NCBI GenBank assembly: GCA_900471525.1
Contig: UCEZ01000029.1
Span: 1-64,000 of the forward strand
Length of the DNA stretch: 64,000 bases
Direction of reading: 5' to 3'
Source of the DNA: Hyphomicrobiales bacterium
Lineage (GTDB): Bacteria > Pseudomonadota > Alphaproteobacteria > Rhizobiales > Rhizobiaceae
Shown in pieces: positions 57,178 through 64,000 of the stretch. Each line of letters opens with the position of its first letter. The stretch's first letter is position 1. A model generated the notes under the pieces. The model did not search any database, was not told the DNA's origin, and saw nothing but the letters and a program-made list of their open reading frames with translations. The position numbers and the translations under genes were made by a program.

Positions 57178-58337
57178 AGGCCGAATTCTTCGCGGATGGA
57201 CTGGCTGTGTTCGCCAATGCGAGGTGCTGCGCGATCGACTTTGGCACGCACGCCGTTGACGCGGAGCGGCGAGCGGGTCGTCGTGATCGAAATATTATCC
57301 TCGCGAGTGACTGTCTGCAGCATGTCGAGGACCTGGAAGCCATCGCTTTCCAGAAGCTCGTTCCAGTTCAGCACCCGGGCGCACCAGATGTCGGCAGGCT
57401 CAAGAATTGCCAGCCATTCGTCCGTTGTCTTGCCTGCGATGCGCTTGGCGATCAGCGCCTTGATCTCGTCGCGGGCGGTAAACCAGCTGGCCGAATCGTC
57501 GCGGTAAGGTGCCAGTTCATCCATGCCGAGCAGGTCTGCAAGTTTCGGGATCGGCGTCATGGCGATGGCGAGATAGCCGTCGGCCGCCGCGTAAACACCA
57601 TAGGGCGCGGAGAGATAGGCATGGGCGCTGCGGAAATTCGCCCGCTTCGGCAGTCGTCGGCCGTCGTTCAAATGGGTTGTGAGGACCTCGAACTGAAAAT
57701 CGACCAGTGCTTCGAGAAGGCTGGTTTCCACATGGCTGCCGGTGTCCTTGATGCTTCGGCGGACAAGCGCCGCGAGGATGCCCTGGGCAAGGGCAGCCCC
57801 GGCCAGCATGTCGCCAATCGCAAGGCCGAACGGGACCGGTCCCTGGTCGTCGTCGCCGTTCAGCCACATCACGCCCGAACGCGACTGCGCCAAAAGGTCC
57901 TGTCCCGGCCGCTTCACCCACGGGCCTTCCTCGCCGTAGCCGCTGATCGAGGCGTAGACGAGCCGTGGGTTGATCTTCTTGACGGCCTCATAATCGAGCC
58001 CAAGCCGCTCGATGACACCCGGCCGAAAATTCTGGATCAGGACATCGGCCTTGCTGAGTAGCGTCCGCAGTGATGCCAGATCCTTCTCGTCCTTCAGGTC
58101 GATCGACAGGCTTTCCTTGGCGCGGTTGATCGCATGAAAAATCGTCGAATCGCCGCCGATCTCGGTGTCGCTGAGGTAAAGCCGCCGCGACAGGTCGCCG
58201 CCATCGGGCCGCTCGATCTTGATGACGCGGGCGCCGAGATCCATCAGCCGCAGCGAACAGTAGGGGCCGGACAAAAACTGGCTGAGATCGACGACGATCA
58301 GGCCGGCGAGGGGAAGGTCGGTATCGGCTGGCATCAT
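57174..58337 (-). CDS. Class III (CaiB/BaiF) CoA-transferase
   Basis: A 387-residue family III CoA-transferase that would move CoA between two carboxylic acids. The N-terminal [19 protein letters not shown] and [14 protein letters not shown] are typical. The catalytic aspartate region is [20 protein letters not shown], near residue 135-155, followed by [19 protein letters not shown]. The start overlaps the MaoC stop and the stop overlaps the next start, each by 4 bases. The pairing with a MaoC hydratase suggests activation of a hydroxy or unsaturated acid to its CoA ester and then hydration or dehydration. The substrate is unknown. Confidence 0.9.
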   Translation of the reverse strand: MMPADTDLPLAGLIVVDLSQFLSGPYCSLRLMDLGARVIKIERPDGGDLSRRLYLSDTEIGGDSTIFHAINRAKESLSIDLKDEKDLASLRTLLSKADVLIQNFRPGVIERLGLDYEAVKKINPRLVYASISGYGEEGPWVKRPGQDLLAQSRSGVMWLNGDDDQGPVPFGLAIGDMLAGAALAQGILAALVRRSIKDTGSHVETSLLEALVDFQFEVLTTHLNDGRRLPKRANFRSAHAYLSAPYGVYAAADGYLAIAMTPIPKLADLLGMDELAPYRDDSASWFTARDEIKALIAKRIAGKTTDEWLAILEPADIWCARVLNWNELLESDGFQVLDMLQTVTREDNISITTTRSPLRVNGVRAKVDRAAPRIGEHSQSIREEFGL

Positions 58338-58888
58338 TCTTTTTCCGTCTTGCCGGCAAAATCGGCCGGGTTCTTGTATTTCACCGTCTGCAGGTGCTCG
58401 CAGTAGAGCACCAGTTCGCCTTCGCCCTTGAACACCTCGTAGCTGGCGCGGATCAGGCCCATGTCCTTGTAACGCGGCCGTTTATCGAGGTTGGTGCGGA
58501 TGGCGTAGATCGTGTCGCCCATGAACACCGGCTTGATGAAGCGCAACTTGTCATAGCCATAGGAGAAGGCGTTGACGCAATTGGTGGCGACAAGCCCGAG
58601 GCCAGCTGAAAACACGAAGGCGCCGGCAATCAGCCGCTTGCCGAAGATGCCTTCGCGTTCGGCAAACATCTGGTCCTGCACATAAGGGTGGATGTCGGTG
58701 ACCAGCATGTTGAACAGATGGCTGTCGCCCTCGGCCATCGTGCGCCGCAAAGAGCGGATGCGCTGGCCGGCCGGCCAATCCTCATAGAACCAGTTTTCGG
58801 CGTTCCAGACCGGAAGGGAAGCATGGTCCGCCGGCATGTCGGAAGGATGGGTCGTGGAAACGCCCACGGTTGGCGGTGATGCACTCAT
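58334..58888 (-). CDS. MaoC-family hydratase-like protein, 184 aa
   Basis: A 184-residue hot-dog protein of the MaoC group. An N-terminal extension ([20 protein letters not shown]) precedes the hydratase core [40 protein letters not shown] and [20 protein letters not shown]. The acid/base His of canonical enoyl-CoA hydratases appears shifted or replaced, so activity needs testing. It is first in the tight operon with a CoA-transferase and a solute-binding-type protein. A shorter MaoC paralogue lies at 45904-46353 in the fuconate run. Confidence 0.87.
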   Translation of the reverse strand: MSASPPTVGVSTTHPSDMPADHASLPVWNAENWFYEDWPAGQRIRSLRRTMAEGDSHLFNMLVTDIHPYVQDQMFAEREGIFGKRLIAGAFVFSAGLGLVATNCVNAFSYGYDKLRFIKPVFMGDTIYAIRTNLDKRPRYKDMGLIRASYEVFKGEGELVLYCEHLQTVKYKNPADFAGKTEKE

Positions 58889-59311
58889 GGCATCAAGCCC
58901 GAGCCACTTGCCGCCGGCATTTCCATGTCCATGTGTGCCTCCTATTTTCTTATGTAAAGAAGATTTTCACATATGGATGAATTTTGCAAGGATGATCGTT
59001 CGCTCTTGCCGCTACGGTCGAACGTCTGCCCCGCTATTTGCGGGCAAACACTGGCGAGGAGATCGGTTGAGGGGGGCTGTATTGGGGGTGTTATAAACGC
59101 GGGTGCGTGCTGTCGGCCGACTGCTCCGCGTTTGAACCGTGGTGGCATGTAGGATTAAAAGCTTGCCAGCGGGGATACCGGTGGATCAGCTTTTCAGACA
59201 GGCAGTGTTGGTGATGCGGGTAAACGTGACCGTGGTTTTCGTCATTCGCCAAGCCGGCGGGTGAAACGAAAAAAGGCCTTTCGATCTCTCGAAAGGCCTT
59301 TTGAAACTGGA
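58889..59311. other. Intergenic region between MaoC operon and tRNA-Val
   Basis: These 423 bases contain the MaoC operon promoter region. Near 58948-58976, on the minus strand, TATGTGAAA and TTTACATA form an imperfect dyad 6 bases apart, a possible regulator site. A terminator for the tRNA lies at its right end (59271-59302). No further gene is recognised; small open frames on the minus strand overlap the tRNA and are rejected. Confidence 0.45.
59271..59302 (-). terminator. Terminator after tRNA-Val
   Basis: AAAAGGCCTTTCGA (59271-59284) and TCGAAAGGCCTTTT (59289-59302) are perfect 14-bp inverted repeats around TCTC. On the minus strand the stem ends in UUUU followed by UUCGUUUC. It lies 9 bases past the tRNA 3' end. 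Confidence 0.9.
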
Positions 59312-59386
<75 letters not shown>

Positions 59387-59481
59387 ATCCGATGTCGGCG
59401 CATAGACCACAAAGCCCCCGGAGCGTCAATAGGCTTTTATCAGCTTTTTGACAGGAAGTTTTGCGGCCCTTGCGCCCGGCC

Positions 59482-59844
59482 TTATGCGGCCAGCATCTTG
59501 TTCACTTCATCCACAAGATCACGCAGATGGAATGGTTTGGAAAGGACCTTTGCGTCCTTCGGGGCTTTCGAATCAGGGTTGAGCGCCACGGCGGCGAAGC
59601 CGGTGATGAACATGACCTTGAGGTCCGGATCGAGTTCGGTTGCCCGTCGGGCAAGCTCGATGCCGTCCATTTCAGGCATGACGATATCGGTCAGGAGGAG
59701 CGAGAACGGTTCTTCGCGCAGTCGGTCGTAGGCGCTGGCGCCATTGTCGAAGGACAATACCTTATAACCGGCCTTTTCCAAGGCTTTCACCAGGAAGCGG
59801 CGCATGTCGTTATCGTCTTCGGCGAGGAGAATTTTTGGACTCAT
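59482..59844 (-). CDS. cpdR: CpdR-type single-domain response regulator
   Basis: A 120-residue stand-alone receiver domain. The phospho-acceptor aspartate is in LLLTDIVMPEMDG, acidic residues in LLAEDDNDM, and the switch Thr and Lys in FITGFAA and LSKPFHLRDLV. In Caulobacter and Sinorhizobium, unphosphorylated CpdR directs ClpXP to degrade cell-cycle substrates, downstream of the CckA-ChpT relay. The identity rests on sequence pattern and on the neighbours (N-formylglutamate amidohydrolase on one side, tRNA-Val on the other), which is the usual rhizobial arrangement. No Shine-Dalgarno sequence is seen before ATG 59844. Confidence 0.92.
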   Translation of the reverse strand: MSPKILLAEDDNDMRRFLVKALEKAGYKVLSFDNGASAYDRLREEPFSLLLTDIVMPEMDGIELARRATELDPDLKVMFITGFAAVALNPDSKAPKDAKVLSKPFHLRDLVDEVNKMLAA

Positions 59845-60039
59845 GGATTAAAGCCGTTGCACCTTACGTGTCGATGTCGGGAATTGCGGTAACATCATGA
59901 AACCGCAGTTGGGTAAATATCCGGTGAAGACTGAAGATCAAGCCCCGCTCACCGGCAGGAAACGACTATGGACATGATTGCTGCCTACTGGCAACATACA
60001 CGAAGCATCAAGATTGTGACATGGTAAAAAAGGGCTGCG

Positions 60040-60924
60040 ATGACGCAGAACGTCAGCGAAACCGAACAGTTCGAAGTTCGCGAGCCGGAAATGCAACGCA
60101 TTCCTTTTGTCTTCAATTCCCCCCACAGCGGCCGGATCTACACGCAATCCTTCCTTGATCAGTCTCGACTGGACGGCCTGTCGATCCGCCGCTCGGAAGA
60201 TCATTTCGTCGACGAACTGTTCCATTCCGTAACAAGTCTCGGCGCGCCGCTGTTGATGGCGCATTTCCCGCGCGCCTTTCTCGACGTCAATCGCGAGCCC
60301 TACGAACTCGACCCGCGCATGTTCGACGGACAACTGCCGCCGCATGCCAATATCAGCTCGATGCGGGTGGCCGGCGGTCTCGGCACCGTGCCGCGACTGG
60401 TGGCGGAAAACATGGAGATCTACCGTGGCCGCTTTCCGGTCTCAGAAGCGCTTGAGCGGATCGAGACCATCTACAAGCCCTATCATGCCTGCTTGCGGCG
60501 GCTGATCGCGCGCACGCATGTCCAGTTCGGGCTGGCAGTGCTGATCGATTGCCATTCCATGCCCGGCAATATCCGCTTGGCGGGAACCGGGCAGCGACCG
60601 GACTTCATCATCGGCGATCGTTATGGCACCAGCGCCTCGGCTGACCTGTCGCGCACCGCCGTGTCGTTGCTGGAGGACCTCGGCTTTTCCGTCGCTCGCA
60701 ACAAGCCGTATGCCGGCGGGTTCATCACAGAGCATTACGGCCGGCCCGCGCGCGGGCTGCATGCGCTGCAGATCGAGATCAATCGTGGTCTCTATGTCGA
60801 TGAGGCGACACTGCAGAAGAAGCCGGACTTTCCGATGCTCTCGCAGGCGATCGGCATGTTCCTTGGCGGGTTTGCGGCGCATGTGGAAAAATACGCCGGA
60901 AATTCTTCGCTGGCGGCCGAGTAG
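60040..60924 (+). CDS. N-formylglutamate amidohydrolase family protein
   Basis: A 294-residue zinc-dependent hydrolase of the HutG/N-formylglutamate deformylase family. Motifs are VFNSPHSGRIY, DHFVDELF, and VLIDCHSMPG with the metal-binding His, then GGFITEHYGRPARGLHALQI. It would release formate from N-formyl-L-glutamate or act on a similar N-formyl or N-acyl amino acid. No other histidine-utilisation gene is nearby, so a role outside histidine breakdown is possible. The ATG at 60040 has AAAGGG upstream. It is divergent from cpdR. Confidence 0.88.
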   Translation: MTQNVSETEQFEVREPEMQRIPFVFNSPHSGRIYTQSFLDQSRLDGLSIRRSEDHFVDELFHSVTSLGAPLLMAHFPRAFLDVNREPYELDPRMFDGQLPPHANISSMRVAGGLGTVPRLVAENMEIYRGRFPVSEALERIETIYKPYHACLRRLIARTHVQFGLAVLIDCHSMPGNIRLAGTGQRPDFIIGDRYGTSASADLSRTAVSLLEDLGFSVARNKPYAGGFITEHYGRPARGLHALQIEINRGLYVDEATLQKKPDFPMLSQAIGMFLGGFAAHVEKYAGNSSLAAE

Positions 60925-60953
60925 AGCCACCGCTCGTTTCCCGAGATCATGAC

Positions 60954-61033
60954 AAAAAAAACCGCGCTTGTGGCGCGGCTAAGTCTAGGGAGGAAACACC
61001 CAAGGAGGGTATTTACAGTCACAAGTGACTGTA
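60954..61033 (-). ncRNA. mmgR: MmgR/alpha-r8-type small RNA (suhB RNA family)
   Basis: On the minus strand a transcript of about 80 bases is evident. It starts with a perfect 9-bp hairpin TACAGTCAC/GTGACTGTA (61014-61033), continues with CCCTCC and TTTCCTCCCT unpaired anti-ribosome-binding-site motifs, and ends with the terminator stem CCGCGC/GCGCGG (60962-60978) and eight U (60954-60961). This matches the known rhizobial sRNA MmgR, which limits polyhydroxybutyrate storage in Sinorhizobium meliloti, and the place beside a SuhB/HisN-type gene fits. A promoter is visible at 61039-61067. Confidence 0.85.
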
Positions 61034-61038
61034 GGAAA

Positions 61039-61067
61039 AAGTTAATATTGCAGCGCACAATTGTCAA
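61039..61067 (-). promoter_or_regulatory. Promoter of the MmgR-type sRNA
   Basis: On the minus strand, TTGACA (61067-61062), a 17-base spacer and TAACTT (61044-61039) form a sigma-70-like promoter. Start of transcription would fall at about 61033, exactly at the base of the sRNA's first hairpin. Confidence 0.7.
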
Positions 61068-61308
61068 GCCAGATTTCGCCACAATTGGTGCGCCGCATCA
61101 CGACGCGCCGTCACCGAAACGTCATGAAACGCTCGATTTTGCCGCGTTTTTCGTTTTTTGAGGCACGTTCTTCGAGAAGTTTGGCCAAGATCGCCTTCGC
61201 GTCTGTGAATCCGCTCCGTTTTTCTATTTTTTCACCAATGACTTCTTTTTCAAAAAAATGTGCCATAAGCACACTCAGCCTTCCATTCTCCGATTTTCGC
61301 GAGGTTTC

Positions 61309-62082
61309 ATGCTGCCGGACCGTGAATTTTTTGATCGCCTTGCCGATGCCGCCAAGGCCGAAACCCTGCCGCGCTTCCGCACCGGCATCAGTGTCGCCAA
61401 CAAGGAAGCCGCCGGTTTTGATCCGGTGACCGAAGGCGACCGCGCGGCGGAAGCGGCGATTCGGGCTCTGATCGAGGCGCATTTCCCCGAACATGGCATT
61501 CTTGGCGAGGAGTTCGGCAATGTCGGGCTCGACCGCGACTACGTCTGGGTAATCGATCCGATCGACGGCACGCGGGCCTTCATTTCCGGCCTGCCGGTCT
61601 GGGGCACGCTGATCGGTCTCTATCACAAGGGCGAGGCGGTGATGGGGCTGATGGATCAGCCGTTTACCGGCGAGCGCTATTTTGCCGACGGCAAGAACGC
61701 GCATTATCGCGGCCCCGGCGAAAACAAGGTGATTTCGACGCGGCCTTGCGCCGATCTTTCGCAGGCGATCCTGTTCACCACCTCGCCGCATCTTTACACC
61801 GGCGATATCAAGACCCGCTTCGAGGCTGTCCAGAGCAAGGTGCAGTTGGCCCGCTATGGCTGCGATTGCTATGCCTTCGCGCTGCTCGCATCCGGCCATA
61901 TCGACCTCGTCATCGAATGCGGCCTGAAGCCCTATGATGTCGGCGGGCTCATTCCCCTCATCGAGCAGGCCGGTGGCATCGTCACCGACTGGAACGGCGG
62001 ACCGGCGGAAATGGGTGGCGAAATCATTGCGGCCGGAAGCGCTGAAATTCACGCACAGGCACTGGCGATCCTGAAGGGCTGA
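61309..62082 (+). CDS. hisN: Histidinol-phosphatase / inositol monophosphatase family
   Basis: A 257-residue Mg-dependent phosphatase. Metal-binding motifs are GILGEEFG and WVIDPIDGTRAFISGLPVWG, and the C-terminal motif is ECGLKPYDVGGLIPLIEQAG. The GLPVWG and LKPYDVG patterns favour the HisN-type histidinol-phosphatase over true inositol phosphatases, although the two are close. The start at ATG 61309 (MLPDREFFDRLADAAK) has GCGAGG upstream; the longer frame begins with unlikely residues. It converges with the hydrolase gene across only 18 bases. Confidence 0.87.
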   Translation: MLPDREFFDRLADAAKAETLPRFRTGISVANKEAAGFDPVTEGDRAAEAAIRALIEAHFPEHGILGEEFGNVGLDRDYVWVIDPIDGTRAFISGLPVWGTLIGLYHKGEAVMGLMDQPFTGERYFADGKNAHYRGPGENKVISTRPCADLSQAILFTTSPHLYTGDIKTRFEAVQSKVQLARYGCDCYAFALLASGHIDLVIECGLKPYDVGGLIPLIEQAGGIVTDWNGGPAEMGGEIIAAGSAEIHAQALAILKG

Positions 62083-62100
62083 GAACCGGAAACAGGTGTT

Positions 62101-63078
62101 CTAAGCCGACAGATCCTCGTGTTCCATCATCGCCACATCCGCTGTGCTACCCGGTATGAATGCTTCGATCGCGGCGATCGCCTGGGCACGGTAGTGATCC
62201 GCTTCCTGCAGCAGCTCATGGCGTCCGCCGTCGATCGGGATCATGTGGCCGGCACGGAAATTGCGGGCGAGGTTTTCGACTGCGAGATGCGGCACGAGCT
62301 TGTCCTGCGTCGGGGCCAGCACAATGGTTGGCACGCGGATCTGCGTCAGGTGCTCGCGGCTTGATACGCGTTTGATCGCCTTGAAGGTCTCATGCAGCCA
62401 GCGGGCGGTGGGTGGCCCGAGTGCCAGTTCCGGGTGGGTGTCGGTCAGTGCCTTGTTGCGGGCAAAGCGTCTTGCATCCGATGTCAGCAGGTTTTCGGAG
62501 AATGGCAGTGAGCCTCTGTCGCGCATCAACGGCAGGAAGCCGAGGCCGCACAGGCTGAAAACGGCGGCCATAAGGCCGATCATGCCGTGACCGAGCTTCT
62601 GACCGCCAAGCGCCACGAAGGGGGCGGCGATTGCCAGGCGGTCGATGCGGCTGGCAAGCAGCGGCGCCTGCGACAGCGCGATCAGCGCACCCATGGAATG
62701 AGCGAGCATGAAGAAGGGCAGGCGGGTATCGGGCAGCACGATCTTCTCAAGGAAGATGGCAAGATCGCGCTCGTAGTCGGAAAAGCGGCGGACATGGCCG
62801 CGGCGAGGCTTTTTCAGTAGCCGTTCGGAGCCTGCCTGGCCGCGCCAGTCGAAGGTCGCCACCCAGAGGCCGCGCGCGGTCAGCTCGCCGATGGTCTCGG
62901 CATATTTCTCGATCGATTCATTGCGCCCCTGCAGCAGCACCACCGTGCCCTTAGCAACCTGTGCATCCGATTTGAAGATCGCATAGCGGATCTTCCTGTT
63001 CCCCACGCCATCGAAGTAGCCAACGGTGTGATTGCCGGGGATCGGATTGTCGGGCGTGGAGTAAAGGGTCGGCGTCAT
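62101..63078 (-). CDS. Alpha/beta hydrolase, lysophospholipase-like
   Basis: A 325-residue serine hydrolase of the PldB/monoacylglycerol-lipase type. The oxyanion region is VVLLQGRNESIEKY, the nucleophile elbow FMLAHSMGAL (serine), the acid in APTQDKLVPHL and the histidine in DGGRHELL. It lacks a signal peptide with the ATG at 63078 (MTPTLYSTPDNPIPG); the longer frame is Cys-rich and unlikely. The substrate is probably a lysophospholipid or monoglyceride, but many esterases look alike. A typical motif of the group, DWRGQAGSERLLKKPRRGHV, supports the assignment. Confidence 0.88.
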   Translation of the reverse strand: MTPTLYSTPDNPIPGNHTVGYFDGVGNRKIRYAIFKSDAQVAKGTVVLLQGRNESIEKYAETIGELTARGLWVATFDWRGQAGSERLLKKPRRGHVRRFSDYERDLAIFLEKIVLPDTRLPFFMLAHSMGALIALSQAPLLASRIDRLAIAAPFVALGGQKLGHGMIGLMAAVFSLCGLGFLPLMRDRGSLPFSENLLTSDARRFARNKALTDTHPELALGPPTARWLHETFKAIKRVSSREHLTQIRVPTIVLAPTQDKLVPHLAVENLARNFRAGHMIPIDGGRHELLQEADHYRAQAIAAIEAFIPGSTADVAMMEHEDLSA

Positions 63079-63468
63079 GGGCAAGGTCCGGCAGGTCTTT
63101 GCGACGGTGTGATGGCGGCACAAGGGTGCACAGGCAACACACCGGATTGGTAAAAGCTTATCCTTGGTCCATACCACTTAAGGAACGGTGCAGGCCACGC
63201 AACAGGGATAGGCGAGGCGATCCTGTCGGTCAAAGAAAAAGGGCCGGAAACGGTGGGGGACTGATTACCGTTCCCGGCCAGAGACAGTCGGTCGGCTGAA
63301 GACAAGCAGCATGCGGGAGAAGGGACGTTCACCGTTCTGCCTGCCCTGTCGTCCGATGATCGGTTTTTACCGCACGCAAGCTGAATGGATATGGAACTGG
63401 TCGTTCATCCTGCGTTTATCGGCGGGTAGGGCCACCTCATTGGTCGTTTGAACTTGTTTTGCCGGGGT
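63079..63468. other. Intergenic region with orphan terminator
   Basis: This 390-base region holds the promoter side of the hydrolase gene. GGCCGGAAACGGT (63242-63254) and ACCGTTCCCGGCC (63267-63279) pair with one mismatch, followed on the minus strand by CTTTTTCTTTG. This is a complete minus-strand Rho-independent terminator with no annotated gene upstream of it. A short minus-strand RNA starting between about 63300 and 63420 is therefore likely. No protein gene is recognised here. Confidence 0.5.
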
Positions 63469-63497
63469 CTTGAAGGCCACAAAAACAATTCCCATTT
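63469..63497 (+). promoter_or_regulatory. RpoH-type heat-shock promoter of hsp20
   Basis: CTTGAAG (63469-63475) and CCCATTT (63491-63497) with a 16-base spacer from the end of CTTGAA match the RpoH (sigma-32) consensus of alphaproteobacteria. Transcription would start near 63504, leaving a leader of about 98 bases before the hsp20 ATG. Confidence 0.8.
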
Positions 63498-63503
63498 CAT
63501 CGT

Positions 63504-63601
63504 TACGGGCGCCGAAGACGGGCTCGTTCACCGGTTCTGCCGTCGCCGCGTACGGGATGACAGAGCCAAGATCGCACACCAGTTGCTCAAAAGAGGACAC
63601 C
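63504..63601 (+). promoter_or_regulatory. ROSE-type RNA thermometer in hsp20 leader
   Basis: The leader ends with TTGCTC (63583-63588), four A and GAGGA (63593-63597), 4 bases before the ATG. TTGCT is the hallmark anti-Shine-Dalgarno motif of ROSE elements; it pairs with the ribosome-binding site with an irregular G opposite G, so the stem melts at heat-shock temperature. ROSE control of small heat-shock genes is known in Bradyrhizobium and Agrobacterium. Upstream stems around 63505-63570 fit the multi-hairpin layout but were not folded computationally. Confidence 0.82.
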
Positions 63602-64000
63602 ATGCGTCACGTTGATTTTTCCCCCCTGTACCGTTCCACGGTTGGTTTCGACCGTCTCTTCACCATGCTCGACAGCCTCGGCCAGCCGGACCAGTCGCAG
63701 ACCTATCCGCCCTACAATATCGAGCGGACCGGCGAGAGCACCTACCGGATCACCATGGCTGTTGCCGGTTTTGACGAAAGCGAACTTTCGATCGAAGCGC
63801 GGGAACATACGCTGACCGTCAAGGGCGAGAAGAGCGAAGAAAAGGCGAGCGAGAACCAGTTCCTGTATCGCGGCATCGCCAAGCGCGCCTTCGAGCGCCG
63901 CTTCCAGCTCGCCGATCACGTGGAAATCCAGTCCGCTTCGTTGAAGAACGGCCTGCTTCACATCGATCTCCTGCGCGAGATTCCGGAAGCCGCCAAACCG
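63602..64000 (+). CDS. Small heat-shock protein Hsp20 (partial, runs off the right edge)
   Basis: The first 133 residues of an IbpA/HspA-type chaperone that binds unfolding proteins. MRHVDFSPLYRSTVGFDRLF is the typical start. The alpha-crystallin domain covers about residues 38-125 (YNIERTGESTYRITMAVAGF onward; FERRFQLADHVE; ASLKNGLLHIDL). The C-terminal tail is cut by the window end. Expression should be heat-induced twice over, by an RpoH promoter and a ROSE leader. The ATG at 63602 has GAGGA upstream. Confidence 0.93.
   Translation, partial: MRHVDFSPLYRSTVGFDRLFTMLDSLGQPDQSQTYPPYNIERTGESTYRITMAVAGFDESELSIEAREHTLTVKGEKSEEKASENQFLYRGIAKRAFERRFQLADHVEIQSASLKNGLLHIDLLREIPEAAKP

Noticed and set aside
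63367..63603. Minus-strand open frame of 78 codons upstream of hsp20
   Set aside because: It is antisense to the RpoH promoter and ROSE leader, which explain the sequence better.

Overview
The window is about 60% GC and reads as chromosomal DNA of a Rhizobiaceae member (Agrobacterium/Rhizobium group). The order glgP-glgB-glgC-glgA-pgm, a cpdR gene beside tRNA-Val(GAC), an mmgR/alpha-r8-type sRNA beside a SuhB/HisN-type phosphatase, and an hsp20 gene with a ROSE-like leader under an RpoH-type promoter all point there. The species cannot be fixed from the sequence alone. No insertion sequence, phage gene, CRISPR array or replication origin was seen.

Layout. (1) 278-2140: class III nucleotide cyclase with a TPR tail. 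(2) 2267-11397: a complete glycogen operon on the minus strand (glgP, glgB, glgC, glgA, pgm). (3) 11631-12899: orphan TadG-like protein with a von Willebrand A domain. (4) 13077-19744: three-gene peptide-modification operon (transglutaminase/putative amidoligase, circularly permuted ATP-grasp plus alpha-E, second transglutaminase). (5) 19884-27310: a patchwork of small detoxification-type genes (FAD oxidoreductase, three VOC proteins, DUF1579, DUF899, GNAT, GFA, lipocalin-like) with two MarR regulators that have clear palindromic operators. (6) 27485-29326: ilvD. (7) 29771-39102: a small unknown gene, then a long minus-strand operon with a ribose-type ABC importer, an SDR polyol dehydrogenase, two DhaK modules and two DhaL proteins. 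The second DhaK is fused to a SorC-type transcriptional regulator. (8) 39520-42866: a GGDEF-EAL protein divergent from a SAM methyltransferase-like protein. (9) 42922-58888: an L-fucose/L-fuconate oxidative catabolism locus. It holds L-fuconate dehydratase, diketo-fuconate hydrolase, keto-deoxyfuconate dehydrogenase, a MaoC protein, a Gfo/Idh/MocA oxidoreductase, a mutarotase, a second enolase-superfamily enzyme, a MalFGK-type ABC importer, an IclR regulator and fuconolactonase. It ends with an unusual three-gene operon: MaoC, class III CoA-transferase and a solute-binding-type protein with no signal peptide. (10) 59312-64000: conserved housekeeping genes and RNAs (tRNA-Val, cpdR, N-formylglutamate amidohydrolase, mmgR-like sRNA, hisN-like phosphatase, lysophospholipase-like hydrolase) and the start of hsp20, which runs off the right edge.

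How the genes work together. The glycogen operon makes ADP-glucose, polymerises, branches and degrades glycogen, and links it to glucose-6-phosphate. The Dha operon would import a short sugar or polyol, oxidise it to a ketose such as dihydroxyacetone or erythrulose, and phosphorylate it. The fused regulator could sense the pathway it helps catalyse. The fucose locus would import a 6-deoxy sugar and convert it through lactone, aldonate, keto-deoxy acid and diketo acid to pyruvate and lactate.

The strongest candidates for undescribed biology are the SorC-DhaK fusion with its DhaM-less duplicated kinase, the CoA-transferase/MaoC/cytosolic binding-protein operon, and the amidoligase/ATP-grasp/transglutaminase operon.
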